Assembly: GCA_936920625.1 (NCBI GenBank)
Contig: CAKZHC010000050.1
Span: forward strand, 1 to 64,000
DNA from: an uncultured Enterobacteriaceae bacterium
GTDB lineage: Bacteria; Pseudomonadota; Gammaproteobacteria; Enterobacterales; Enterobacteriaceae
Length of the DNA stretch: 64,000 nucleotides
Reading direction: 5' to 3'
Part shown: positions 8,937 through 18,586 of the stretch, in pieces
Numbering within the stretch: position 1 is the first letter of the stretch
How the letters are laid out: each line of letters begins with the position of its first letter
Program-made: the position numbers and the translations under genes
Notes under the pieces: model-generated
The model's database searches: none
The model's input: only the letters and a program-made list of their open reading frames with translations
What the model was told of the DNA's origin: nothing

Positions 8937-10079
8937 TTATGCCAGCCGCCTGTTACTCCATGCGTCAAGCTGTTGACAAAACCACTCAGGTTGCCATTTT
9001 TCATCCAGTGCCAGCCTGAGTAACTGTTGTTGCGTTTGTGACGCCAGCCCATCCAGCGGGGGGTCTCTATCCAGATTAGTTGGAAAAGGATAACCTTCTG
9101 CTACAGAAGCAATCAGCGCATTCAGGTTCTCTTCTGGCAAGTTGCGGTGCAAAAGCACAGGGTAGATCTGCTTCAGAAGTCCCTGGTGATCTACCTGTTC
9201 CATTGGCTTACCAAAGGCTGAAGAGATCTGTAACAGATTGGCGGTGCGTACATGGCTGTCAGTCCTGTTTGCGCCGGCAGCATGAAACAGCGCGGGGTTG
9301 AAAAACAGGCCATCACCTTTGCTGAGCGGTAGCTGCACGGCATGACGATTGAAGTAATGAATAAAATGTTCATTCCGCCAGGCCAGGTAACCAGGCTGAT
9401 ACTGCTGAGACCATGGCAACAACAGAGTTGGGCCGGATTCGACTGGCATATCACTGTGTGCTACTGCTCCCTGAAGCGTCATATATTGTGAAAGAATCTG
9501 TAATGGCAAGGGGAAACGTGTTACGACATCGTCGGGCTGGAAGCCCAGATGGTAATCGCGATGGGGATGCTGTGCTTTCCCTCCGGGGCGGACCTGATTC
9601 ACCTGTGCGGTGATCTGATATCCCGGCCCCAGCCAGGATTCACATATAAGCTTAAGTAGAGGGCTAGCGTAATAGTCAATGAAATCATTGGCATTCCGTT
9701 GTGCTACTTTCTGGAATGCATTCCAGATACGGCCATTGTTACCTGCCATAGCGAAGTGATCAGCGGCGGTATGGGTTTTGGCTTCGTCTGCCAGAATAGC
9801 TTCAAACTGGGCGCTGTTACGATCAATAATGCTGAGATCGGAGTAGAACCCCCGAACGACGAATACCCCAGGCCCACTGGCAAGCAGGTGATGTAGTTCA
9901 CAAAGCACTTTACAGCGATCAAAAGTCGCAGCATGGAGCAGCGTGGAAGCCCGGTAAATCACCACATTTTTTTCCACACCCTCAGCTAGTGTGTAGTCGT
10001 GAGCTAAGGTCTGCCGGGCACATAATGTGGCGAATTCATCCAGTGAGAGTGAATGTTCATCGAGGTAAATTGCTGTCAT
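8937..10079 (-). CDS. phytanoyl-CoA dioxygenase (PhyH) family protein
   Basis: A probable Fe(II)/2-oxoglutarate-dependent oxygenase. The iron-binding pair His-x-Asp is seen in HPHRDYHLGF and the distal His in FHAAGANRT, followed by an Arg suited to 2-oxoglutarate. ATG 10079 (MTAIYLDEHSLSL) is chosen because GAGGA lies seven bases upstream and overlaps the stop region of the preceding dehydrogenase; the longer in-frame start would lie inside that gene. About 380 residues. The substrate is unknown. The 10-base gap to the dehydrogenase suggests the two act in one oxidation pathway. Confidence 0.8.
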   Translation of the reverse strand: MTAIYLDEHSLSLDEFATLCARQTLAHDYTLAEGVEKNVVIYRASTLLHAATFDRCKVLCELHHLLASGPGVFVVRGFYSDLSIIDRNSAQFEAILADEAKTHTAADHFAMAGNNGRIWNAFQKVAQRNANDFIDYYASPLLKLICESWLGPGYQITAQVNQVRPGGKAQHPHRDYHLGFQPDDVVTRFPLPLQILSQYMTLQGAVAHSDMPVESGPTLLLPWSQQYQPGYLAWRNEHFIHYFNRHAVQLPLSKGDGLFFNPALFHAAGANRTDSHVRTANLLQISSAFGKPMEQVDHQGLLKQIYPVLLHRNLPEENLNALIASVAEGYPFPTNLDRDPPLDGLASQTQQQLLRLALDEKWQPEWFCQQLDAWSNRRLA

Positions 10080-10089
10080 AGCAGAATCC

Positions 10090-10920
10090 TCAGAGTGAAA
10101 GTGGGGAGGGTGGTTGCGGAGTACCATTGTCACCGCAACCTGCCACTCCCTGATCAAAATCAATAACCGAGCCAGTCATCATGCCGGACTCGTCAGAGAG
10201 CAGGAAAGCTACTGCTTTCGCTACTTCCAGTGGTTTTAGCAGGCGGCCAAAAGGTTGCAGGCGCTCTGCATCCGCCAGCCAGCCTGAAGTGGCGTGGTGA
10301 TAGCGTTTTTGAATCTGATCTTCATGTGGCGTATCCATCCAGCCAATATTCAGACCGTTGACCCGAATACGGTTGCGCATGGCGCTAAAGGCAGCATTTT
10401 TTGTCAATGTTACTAGTGCGCCCTTAGAGGCAGCATAAGGAGCAAGAAAGCTCTGACCACCATGTGATGCCATGGTGATAATATTCACGATGCTACCGGC
10501 AACGGAGGTTTTTATCATCAGACGCATCGTCTCCTGCATCAGGAAAAATGGTGCTCTGATGTTGACAGCGAAGATGGCATCAAACAGCTCTGGTGAGGTG
10601 TCAAGAATGGTGCCCCGGTCTGACATTCCCGCACAGTTGACCAGGCCATGCAGTGTACCAAAATGTTGTTCTGCACTGGAGATTACTCGGGTACAGGCAG
10701 CGGGGTCGCTTATGTCTGCTTCGACAAATAGCGCTTCACAGCCATGCTGGTGGAGGATATCGGCCTGAGCAGCTCCGGCCTCCTTGTTACGTCCACAAAT
10801 TATTAAACCTGCTGCATTACGCTTGGCTAGCAGTTGTGCCACTGCTGCGCCCAGCCCCTGAGTGCCGCCCGTTACCGCATAGTAACGACCTCGAAAGTCA
10901 TCATTGTCAGGCGTATTCAT
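10090..10920 (-). CDS. short-chain dehydrogenase/reductase (SDR) family oxidoreductase
   Basis: NAD(P)-dependent oxidoreductase of the classical SDR type. The cofactor motif TGGTQGLG is near the N terminus, NCAG is the beta-4 motif, and the active site YAASK is present. The C-terminal region VAKAVAFLLSDESGMMTGSVIDFDQG is typical. ATG 10920 (MNTPDNDDF) has AAGGAAG six bases upstream; an ATG 18 bases further up has no ribosome site. About 276 residues. First gene of a two-gene unit with the PhyH dioxygenase; the substrate cannot be told from sequence. Confidence 0.85.
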   Translation of the reverse strand: MNTPDNDDFRGRYYAVTGGTQGLGAAVAQLLAKRNAAGLIICGRNKEAGAAQADILHQHGCEALFVEADISDPAACTRVISSAEQHFGTLHGLVNCAGMSDRGTILDTSPELFDAIFAVNIRAPFFLMQETMRLMIKTSVAGSIVNIITMASHGGQSFLAPYAASKGALVTLTKNAAFSAMRNRIRVNGLNIGWMDTPHEDQIQKRYHHATSGWLADAERLQPFGRLLKPLEVAKAVAFLLSDESGMMTGSVIDFDQGVAGCGDNGTPQPPSPLSL

Positions 10921-10971
10921 TAGTGCTTCCTTTTCCATTATTTCAGTGAGGAGTTACAAAAAATATCTGCT

Positions 10972-10992
10972 TGCCGGAGTATTAACCCGGCA
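10972..10992 (-). promoter_or_regulatory. leader hairpin upstream of the SDR gene
   Basis: TGCCGG (10972-10977) and CCGGCA (10987-10992) form a 6-bp stem with a 9-base loop. On the minus strand it is followed by ATATTTTTTG, resembling an attenuator or a terminator, about 50 bases before the SDR start. Function is inferred. Confidence 0.35.
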
Positions 10993-11536
10993 TTGACATT
11001 ATCCTCACAGCCAGGCGATACAACCTCAAAAAGACCTTAAAGTGATAGTGGTGATGTTTCTCATCAAACGGATTATGGGCCTGATCGGAGTTAGTAAGCT
11101 CACTGCGTTGTCAGAACGCTGTATAAGCGAGGTCATTCCCATTCTTTGACTGAGTGGCGCATTAATCAGGCTGTGTGTGATTTGTGTGGCAGCAGCATGT
11201 TACTCTGGTACAGATGAGTACATCACCTTTCGATGTAGTAATACACGTGTCTGGGTGTTTTAGCCAGCAAGTGAAAGGAGGCATTACTTAGCCAGATCGT
11301 TAATTTTGTACATTTCAGACTAATGCCCTGTTTTCATCTTTTTGAGTAAACAGCCACGGCAGAGTTACCACGGCTACTCAGACATTACGCCAGCTATAGT
11401 TGCGGGATAAATGGTGCCAGATGGTGGTGCTCATGGCCCGTTAACCACCACCCTTATTCAACTAATAAAGATAGATTTTGTTGTTTTGATTTGTGAGATA
11501 TCTGTCCCAGATATTGATTTTCTTTCTGTTAATTAG
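10993..11536. other. non-coding stretch between LysR gene and SDR gene
   Basis: I see no gene here on either strand and no recognisable relic. It separates the LysR-type regulator from the SDR-dioxygenase pair on the same strand, and may hold their promoter and operator or a gene decayed beyond recognition. Confidence 0.5.
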
Positions 11537-12445
11537 TTAGCCATACTCAGGGGCGGTAAAATTCGAGACAATCTCACGCATATGATTAACAATATGTTCC
11601 ACCATCAGGCCGCGGGTATTTTTTAGAGGGAATATTGCCAGCCATGAGACTTCTATCGCTGGTTCGATTGGTTTTACGATAATTCTGGCTGAGCTGGTCA
11701 TTGCCGTTATCAGATCTACTATTCCAATACCAAGTCCGTTTGCTGCCATAGCGCAACATTTCGATAGCGAGGTTTCAATGAGGCTGTGAAACTTGTAGTT
11801 GTGCTGGATAAGCTGTTGTGAGAGCTGTTCGCGCATTACTGTTTTAAGGCAGGGTAATATGGCACGATATTGAGTGAGATTTGCCAGTGTGAGAACTGTT
11901 GTGTCTGCCAGCGGGTGATTAGGAGAAAGGACGGCAACACTTTTAGCGACTCCCAATAAATCCGCTTTTAATCCTCCAAGCTGTGGCCGGCCATGAATAA
12001 AACCCACGTCATATTGATTACTTAGTACCATGTCAATAATAGTTGTAGTATTCTCAACTTCCATAAATAGCGAGAGCTCAGAATTGGTTCGTAACAGAGG
12101 CGGTAAAATTGTCTCGGTACAGAGTGTTGCAAGTGCTGATACCGCCCCAATTCGTAAAACTCTGCTTTTTGACTGGCGGATTTCTTCTGCCGTGCGTGCA
12201 ATGTGATCCAGACCAAAATATAGACGACCAACTTCGCAAAAAAGCCTTAGCGCTTCTTCGCGGGGTTCTAAGCTGCGACCTTCACGCTTGAAGAGTTTGA
12301 GGTTAAGTGCATATTCAAAATCTTTGATCAGACGACTTACGGCTGGCTGGGTGATATTCATAATACTGGCTGCCTGCGTAATTCCTCCGGTGAGGATAAC
12401 CTTGTGAAAAGCCTCGACTTGTCGAGGATTTATCCGACTTATCAT
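11537..12445 (-). CDS. LysR-type transcriptional regulator
   Basis: One-component regulator of about 302 residues. The winged HTH is at the N terminus (FHKVILTGGITQAASIMNIT, then QPAVSRLIKDFE) and the periplasmic-binding-like effector domain follows (ILRIG-type start, GIGIVDL near the end). ATG 12445 (MISRINPRQVEAF) is preferred to an in-frame TTG 12 bases upstream. It lies upstream of, and co-directional with, the SDR-dioxygenase pair and is a plausible regulator of it. The divergent partner usual for LysR genes is missing; that side is gene-free. The effector is unknown. Confidence 0.88.
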   Translation of the reverse strand: MISRINPRQVEAFHKVILTGGITQAASIMNITQPAVSRLIKDFEYALNLKLFKREGRSLEPREEALRLFCEVGRLYFGLDHIARTAEEIRQSKSRVLRIGAVSALATLCTETILPPLLRTNSELSLFMEVENTTTIIDMVLSNQYDVGFIHGRPQLGGLKADLLGVAKSVAVLSPNHPLADTTVLTLANLTQYRAILPCLKTVMREQLSQQLIQHNYKFHSLIETSLSKCCAMAANGLGIGIVDLITAMTSSARIIVKPIEPAIEVSWLAIFPLKNTRGLMVEHIVNHMREIVSNFTAPEYG

Positions 12446-13880
12446 TATGGTAACCAACCGTAGTGTCTATTTATGAATGGTTTATAAAATACAATTTTTC
12501 ATTCATTTTTTCATCTTCGAATCAGTTGTTACTTAAAATAATCATATCTGCCAGCTTTCCTGGCAGAGGTACGGTTCTATGTAATTTGGTCTAAATCATG
12601 TGCTGCTCACTTTCAGCCAGTCAATAGGTTAATATTATGTTCATTGTTACTTTGATTTGGTGAGGTAATAATCGTATCAGATACCTGTTATCGCTGGCAC
12701 TGAAACTGCATTGATTAAAATTTTACAATTTATCCGGATGTCTGAGGCGATCAGACCTGAAATGCCTGTAGCAGGTACCCATTTATTTCATCAGCCGGAA
12801 AGATTATTCGGGGTATACCTATTTAACATCGCAACCCGCATTTCTCTGTTGACTAGTAATAGAGTTGTAATATGGATCGATGATCACTTTTGTAGTGGTA
12901 ATCGAAACTATATATGTGTGAGGGCCTTGCTGGATAGATGAACGGGTAAGCAATAGCTTTATTTCATCTGGATACAGAACCATCCGATTATTCTGAGTGT
13001 CTTAGTGATGATTATGAAGATGTTGCTTCTGAACAATTGCTATTCTGTACTTCGGTTAATCCGCACATGGGTCTGTGCGTGTTGCAATAGCCGGTTTTTT
13101 TATATATTTCGGGGAAGTAAATAAATCCATACTATCTGTAATGACATCTTATCAGTTACTGTTCAGAATGGTTCTTTACAATGGCGATTCATCCTGCTTA
13201 TCGTTTTTTTTATGAAAATAGCCAGGATCATCTATTGCTTATGCTGCCTTTCAGGACAAAATTGATCACCAATGATAACACTGTATTAGCATCAGATGTT
13301 ATGTTGCAGGCAGAGTGATAAATTGGGTTTTGGCATTGCACCATGACTCAGGTTGAGTTTATTTTTACGGGCATAGATGCCGTGAAAAAAATCCATTACT
13401 GTATAGCCATTTTGTTGCAAGGAGAGATTTCTGAGACAGAGGGCTGGATGAATATTCCCGGAAGTCAGCGATATTCTTGTTGGTTACCGTATCCGACGCT
13501 AATGCTACACTACCATAACTATTGCTATGGGTAGATTGTCTGGCTTTTCAGGTAGCCATATAGACCACGGTGTATCAGAGAATATTGTCATATCAGATCC
13601 CATGGCTAAGTGCAGACCACAGAGTGAATAAACATCTGACAAATATTATCTGGGTAAATTAAAAGATCTATCGAAAAAGATATTGTTAACACTACCTGTT
13701 AATGAGGTCTGAAAGGATAATGTATAAATAGATAATCAGAAAAGGATTTCACTCCGCTTTAAGGATTAAAGCAGACTACGTTAAATAGCCGAAACGTGAT
13801 GTTAGTGACAGGTTGGGGCGTTACCCGATGCGTTTTTATCGCAGTATTCGGATTCGCACCCGCCTGTTGATTTTTATTGA
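12446..13880. other. gene-free stretch, probably decayed DNA
   Basis: About 1.4 kb. Short open frames exist (for example 12711-12941 and 13343-13534) but they show no motif, no good ribosome site and no family I recognise. Position next to a LysR gene suggests a divergent target gene once stood here, but I could not reconstruct one. Confidence 0.5.
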
Positions 13881-14282
13881 TTAAATCAGGAAATCATCCA
13901 GCACTTTACCTGCATCCAGCGCTTGTTTGATTACCGCTGGTGTGCGGCCCTGGCCTGTCCAGGATTTGTCTTCACCGTTTTCATCGGTATATTTGTATTT
14001 AGCCGGACGTGGAGCACGCTTTGCACGAGGTTTAGATGAACCAGCATCACTGACAGTCAGTTCATTAGGATCAATACCGTCATCTAATAGCATTTGACGA
14101 TATTTAGCCAGTTTTTCTTCTTTCTGACGACTTTCTTCAGCAATTGCAGCTTCTGCTTCACGGCGTTCGCTTACAACAGATTCGAATTTTCCCAGCATTT
14201 CTTCAAGTTCTGGCAAAGTGTGTTCTCGAGCCAGGGCGCGGAGAGTTCTAATGTTAGTAAAGCATTTCAGAGATTCGCTCAT
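13881..14282 (-). CDS. hns: H-NS family nucleoid-structuring protein
   Basis: DNA-binding protein that silences AT-rich, often transferred, genes. 133 residues. The N-terminal oligomerisation helices start with NIRTLRALAREHTLPELEEML, a Glu/Arg-rich coiled coil follows, and the C-terminal domain carries the minor-groove loop motif in SWTGQGRTPAVIKQALD. DGIDPNEL is the conserved linker start. It ends DDFLI without the Lys-Gln tail of E. coli H-NS, like StpA and several Erwinia-type proteins, so the hns or stpA assignment is not certain. It stands alone inside a 4-kb AT-rich gene desert, away from the galU/tdk context of E. coli hns. Confidence 0.85.
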   Translation of the reverse strand: MSESLKCFTNIRTLRALAREHTLPELEEMLGKFESVVSERREAEAAIAEESRQKEEKLAKYRQMLLDDGIDPNELTVSDAGSSKPRAKRAPRPAKYKYTDENGEDKSWTGQGRTPAVIKQALDAGKVLDDFLI

Positions 14283-16735
14283 AAAATAGTCCGTAGAGTT
14301 ATGTTGTTAAATCAATAAGTGAGTTACAAAAGCTTAGTGTACATAAAAAAGCCTCACTAAAAAATAGTAAATTTAAATAAATTTGTCTACGTAATAAGTG
14401 ATATGTTACTGGGCATTAACATTATCAATTAAATAGTTTTTAATGAGATGATTCCTGGTGTAAAGTTACATTAAGGGATTATTTACAGGGAGAGTTGAGT
14501 ACTGCCAGACACATTATTGCCATCGTCAGACTATTGACAATCTTCTTACTCCAGTTTCCCCAGCGGTAATAAATGATTTTCAGAACATATGGACACAGGG
14601 TGTTCGAACCTGTTTTTTGAGGATATCGACTATAAATGATGATGAGACTGTCAAGCAAATAGCAACATGATGACAATTAAAACTCTTTTTTGCGATGGCT
14701 GTTTGGTGCATCTCTGTATCTTACATATAAGTATTATTACCATTTTTGTAAATGAAGGTTATTTTACTTGTTTTTTTAGCTAAATCATATCTGGCTTTTC
14801 ATGCTGAGGACATGACATATGTTCTGACATTATAGGTACATGTTATCAATAAGAGTTAAAAGAAAAAGTTTAATTAAATATGCTATACATCATCTTTACA
14901 GTGAGGATGCTTTACTGATTTTGACAAACTGATTGATTTATCATCGCAATTTTGTTTGAGATTTATCCTGGAGTTTTGTCAGATAATGAAGCAGGATGCT
15001 GAGCGGTTACATTCGATTACTGTAGTTAGCACAGTATGATTAACACTTGTTAACGGGTTAATGCCGTTCAGTTTCGATACTCCGTACGACGTTTCTATAC
15101 TAAATTTAGTGCTGCTTTGGCTTCTTCTATATAGTTCCATTTTGTTAGATTGACAAATTCCCGAGTTATCACTTATCCCGACTGCGCTTGCTTCTATCAT
15201 GAAGCAGAAAGCTACAGCAGTATTAATCTATTATCTTGTTCGGTTGCTCTGGGTAAAAGATATTTTTTATACTTATTTAAAATGTTTCAATGTTGTCAAG
15301 GTGTGTATTGAGGATGTTCCCGATAACTTTTTACTACATATAACAACCAGATATTAGATGAGTACTGGAACAGAGTTGCTACACTTATTAGCTATGCCAT
15401 TTATCACTATCCTCAGAATAGAAACGATCCACTCTGAAGTAAAGTATTAAAGTTACCGTACTATATAAGTTGTTAAGTTACAGTACGCAATAGCCTGCGT
15501 TTTAATGATATTGCTCATGATATGCAATGAATTTTGTCTCTCAAAAAGGTATTAGCATCTCATTTGAACTTGCAAGTGGCGCAAGTTATATCTTCGCACA
15601 CACATTATATTTTCTAATGTTTTTTATTGGTTATATAGGATTAATCTTACAATAAAAATTCCCTGGTGAAGGCATATAATAAATAAGAAAACAGTTGAAA
15701 AATGATTCAGATGGAACGTGACGAACGTTTTATCCAGCCACGGCCAAAAACTATTTTGCAAATTTCATCATGTTGTTTATTTAACCACTTAATCAATGTA
15801 TCTACTTTACTTTTTTCTGGTAGCTGGTACTACAAAATTGATTCTGATAATAGAATTTTCAGAAAAAACCATTATCGATCATATAATATAATCCTTATTA
15901 ATCACATGGTTATTTCAAAAAAGCAGAAGTGTAGTACTTCAGTATTTTCTCGTCTAGGGGCAAAAAATAAGATGGTAAGTTTAGTCTGCCGGGGTGTTTT
16001 GGCTGGTCCGATATCCAATAAAATTCATTAAATCTGCTATTACCGCTCTCCAAAAGCTCCGCCTTACGAGTAATACAGTATTATTTATGTAAATCTGTCT
16101 GATTTGGAAGGGCTGGGAGTCAGACTAAATCTGATATAACAATCAGAAAATATTGTTCTCCACAAATCACAGTTAGCGGCGATAAGAGCACTATAAACAG
16201 TATCATTCTTACTTAGCGCGGATACGACCTGTGTTAAGCCAGTCCACATACTATTACATTGGGTACGGACAGCCAGCTCAGGAACATCAAGACGCGTGCA
16301 ATCGGCAGGTTAACTAAAATAGTGAAATGTCATGGCTGGCCGGAAACCAGGGTAGACAGGGTCGCTAATGGAGATGAAAATGCTGCTGGCTCTGCTTTGC
16401 TGTTGTTTTGATTAGTACCGATTAATAATATAGTTGATAGTAAGTGACTATGTTTGAAAGGTTACGTTTGCTCAGCTCTAATGCATACAGACTGACAATA
16501 CCCATTTTAATCCACCAAAACATGGACTCGGTAATAAAAACATAACATACTGAAATTAAACAATATTATGCATAATTTTCATCATCACACTCCTTGATAA
16601 ATGCGCCCATAATTTTCCAGATTAATTACCAATTAAAATAAGTGTAAAGATTGCTGTAACCTGCCCCGCAGACTCTACATTTGGTCACCTTAATTTACTA
16701 CAATGAACAATTCCCCTTAACTAAATGATTATAAA
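14283..16735. other. 2.4-kb AT-rich gene-free region
   Basis: Upstream of the H-NS gene. No frame over about 110 codons and none with a recognisable motif; the longest, 15702-16031 on the plus strand, has no convincing ribosome site or homology. A hairpin with T run at about 14595-14618 (ACAGG / CCTGT) could be an orphan terminator. Best read as eroded DNA, with H-NS promoter sequences near 14300. Confidence 0.5.
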
Positions 16736-17233
16736 ATGGAACGTTTAATTGAAAATCTTATGTATGCTGCGCGCTGGCTGATGGCACCGGTTTATTTTGG
16801 TCTTTCGATCGGTCTTTTGGCATTAATGATTAAATTCTTTCAGGAAATATCCCACATGTTGTTGCATATCCTGACAATTCCAGAATTCAATCTTATCTTG
16901 CTTTTGCTCTCGCTGGTGGATATGACCATGGTGGGCGGACTATTGGTGATGGTGATGTTTTCAGGTTATGAAAATTTCGTCTCATCCCTGAACATTTCTG
17001 AGGGCAAGGAAAAACTCAACTGGCTGGGGAAGATGGATTCAACATCGCTTAAGAACAAAGTCGCCGCTTCCATCGTTGCTATCTCTTCTATCCATTTACT
17101 ACGAGTTTTTATGAATGCCAATAATGTTGATAATACTAAGATGATGTGGTTTGTAATTATCCACTTGACTTTTGTGATATCTGCTTTTCTTATGGGCTGC
17201 CTGGATAAAATGTCGCGTAAAGACTATGCTTGA
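16736..17233 (+). CDS. yqhA: UPF0114 family inner membrane protein YqhA
   Basis: Membrane protein of unknown function, 165 residues, matching E. coli YqhA over its whole length. Hydrophobic segments are seen at about residues 13-33, 48-75, 107-125 and 135-155. The highly conserved core VDMTMVGGLLVMVMFSGYEN and the stretch NWLGKMDSTSLKNKVAASIV mark the family. It is isolated, flanked by non-coding DNA, and followed by its own terminator. Confidence 0.94.
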   Translation: MERLIENLMYAARWLMAPVYFGLSIGLLALMIKFFQEISHMLLHILTIPEFNLILLLLSLVDMTMVGGLLVMVMFSGYENFVSSLNISEGKEKLNWLGKMDSTSLKNKVAASIVAISSIHLLRVFMNANNVDNTKMMWFVIIHLTFVISAFLMGCLDKMSRKDYA

Positions 17234-17241
17234 AGTGATTA

Positions 17242-17266
17242 TGCCCCCCTTCAGGGGCAATTTTAT
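17242..17266 (+). terminator. intrinsic terminator after yqhA
   Basis: TGCCCC (17242-17247) pairs with GGGGCA (17254-17259), followed by ATTTTATC, nine bases after the yqhA stop. Confidence 0.7.
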
Positions 17267-17267
17267 C

Positions 17268-17587
17268 TAGCAAAATATTTTGCTTAACTTCTTTAAAAGA
17301 ATGCAATATGTTAGCGGGTTGAAGGTTAACGGCGTGCTGTGGCAGGAATTATACCAAAAAGTTTGATTCACTCCCTTATTTAATAAAAACGCTATTATCC
17401 AGAGCATGGGGGAGGGTTATTTATGTGATGCCTGACCTGACGAGTTATTAATAAACATTGATGATGGCAGTGCAGGTTTCTTCCATCATGCCTGGCTGAC
17501 TATACACCAGTTACTGCTAATTTGGCTGAGGATTGTTTCGTTTTCTCATTGTTCATCGTTGAATAAGCCTAATTGTAGGGATTTTTC
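17268..17587. other. non-coding stretch before the SMR transporter gene
   Basis: No gene seen in about 320 bases. It should contain the promoter of the SMR gene, but I cannot pick one with confidence. Confidence 0.5.
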
Positions 17588-17917
17588 ATGACTTATTTGT
17601 ATCTTTTTATAGCAATTGTCGCTGAAGTTATAGCTACTAGTACTCTCAAGGCTTCGGAATCTTTTACGCGCCTGTGGCCAAGTATCGCAACGGCTATAAG
17701 TTATGCCATCGCTTTTTATTTTCTAACTCTGGTCCTGCGAACCATGGCCACAGGCGTTGCTTATGCTATCTGGACTGGTGTAGGGGTTGTGCTTATTTCT
17801 CTAGTGGGTTGGTTAGTATTTGGGCAGAAACTGGATTTGCCTGCTATGGTGGGACTGGGTCTAATCATTGCTGGTGTACTTGTGGTTAACCTTCTTTCCA
17901 CCACTGTTGGACATTAG
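17588..17917 (+). CDS. emrE: small multidrug resistance (SMR) efflux transporter, EmrE-like
   Basis: Proton-coupled exporter of lipophilic cations, acting as a dimer in the inner membrane. 109 residues with four membrane helices; the essential membrane-embedded acidic residue is Glu13 in FIAIVAEVIAT. The EmrE signature segments ESFTRLWPS, GVAYAIWTGVGVVLISLVGW and FGQKLDLPA are all present, and the protein aligns with E. coli EmrE end to end. The gene name is by similarity; Erwinia-type relatives also carry several SMR paralogues. It precedes msrA by 14 bases and the two may be co-transcribed. Confidence 0.88.
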   Translation: MTYLYLFIAIVAEVIATSTLKASESFTRLWPSIATAISYAIAFYFLTLVLRTMATGVAYAIWTGVGVVLISLVGWLVFGQKLDLPAMVGLGLIIAGVLVVNLLSTTVGH

Positions 17918-17931
17918 AAAGGAAAAGTTTT

Positions 17932-18441
17932 ATGGCAACTGAATGCGCCGTGCTAGCTGGAGGGTGTTTCTGGTGTACTGAAGCCGTATTTAACCAAATT
18001 CGCGGGGTTTTAAATGTTGAAAGTGGTTATACCGGCGGGCAGACACAAAACCCTACGTATCGTCAGGTGTGTGACGGGAACACGGGGCATGCAGAAGCTG
18101 TCCGAATTATGTTTGATAACGAACAAATAGCTTTCAGTGACCTGCTAAAGATTTTTTTCGCGATTCATGATCCAACACAACTCAACCGCCAGGGCAATGA
18201 TATTGGCAGCCAGTATCGGTCGGCGATTTTTCCGCAAAATCCCAGACAGGAACGTGAGGCTGAGCATAGCATCCAGCTTGCAGGCCACAATTACCCTAAT
18301 AAGATTGTTACTACTATTGAACCTGTAAGTACCTGGTACCCTGCGGAGGATTATCACCAGGATTACTGGGATGGGGAGGGAAGAAAAAGCCCCTATTGTA
18401 TGGCTGTTATTCCCCCTAAACTACAAAAGTTGAAAAAATAA
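17932..18441 (+). CDS. msrA: peptide-methionine (S)-S-oxide reductase MsrA
   Basis: Repairs S-oxides of methionine. The catalytic GCFWCTE motif is at residues 11-17, followed by the family segments GVLNVESGYTGG, NPTYRQVC, TGHAEAV and YHQDYW. At 169 residues it is a short-form MsrA, shorter than E. coli MsrA (about 212) but complete as a domain. It follows the SMR gene by 14 bases. The 3' end overlaps a 22-bp tandem duplication that includes the stop codon. Confidence 0.93.
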   Translation: MATECAVLAGGCFWCTEAVFNQIRGVLNVESGYTGGQTQNPTYRQVCDGNTGHAEAVRIMFDNEQIAFSDLLKIFFAIHDPTQLNRQGNDIGSQYRSAIFPQNPRQEREAEHSIQLAGHNYPNKIVTTIEPVSTWYPAEDYHQDYWDGEGRKSPYCMAVIPPKLQKLKK

Positions 18442-18461
18442 ACTACAAAAGTTGAAAAAAC
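18418..18461 (+). repeat. 22-bp tandem duplication at the msrA 3' end
   Basis: Two adjacent copies starting AAACTACAAAAGTTGAAAAA (18418-18439 and 18440-18461), differing only at the last base. The msrA stop is at the junction, so the second copy is untranslated. Confidence 0.9.
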
Positions 18462-18518
18462 AGTTTGCTGACAGCATCGCTGATATGTGAGGCGTATATT
18501 AATACCATTTATGAGATC

Positions 18519-18539
18519 GCCGGATGAAAATTAACCGGC
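18519..18539. terminator. possible bidirectional terminator between msrA and glpD
   Basis: GCCGG (18519-18523) and CCGGC (18535-18539) can form a hairpin with an A/T-rich loop between two convergent genes. The T tract is weak. Confidence 0.3.
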
Positions 18540-18586
18540 ATCAGATCTGGCTGCAATAGGCTGCTGATTACAGATTGAATATGTAT

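Noticed and set aside
12711..12941. 76-codon frame near the LysR gene
   Set aside because: No recognisable motif and weak initiation context in eroded DNA.
14593..14620. tRNA T-arm-like sequence around GTTCGAACC
   Set aside because: Loop is nine bases and no acceptor, D or anticodon arm can be found; it is better read as a simple hairpin with a T run.
15702..16031. 109-codon frame in the AT-rich desert
   Set aside because: Composition follows the local AT bias, no homology or ribosome site.
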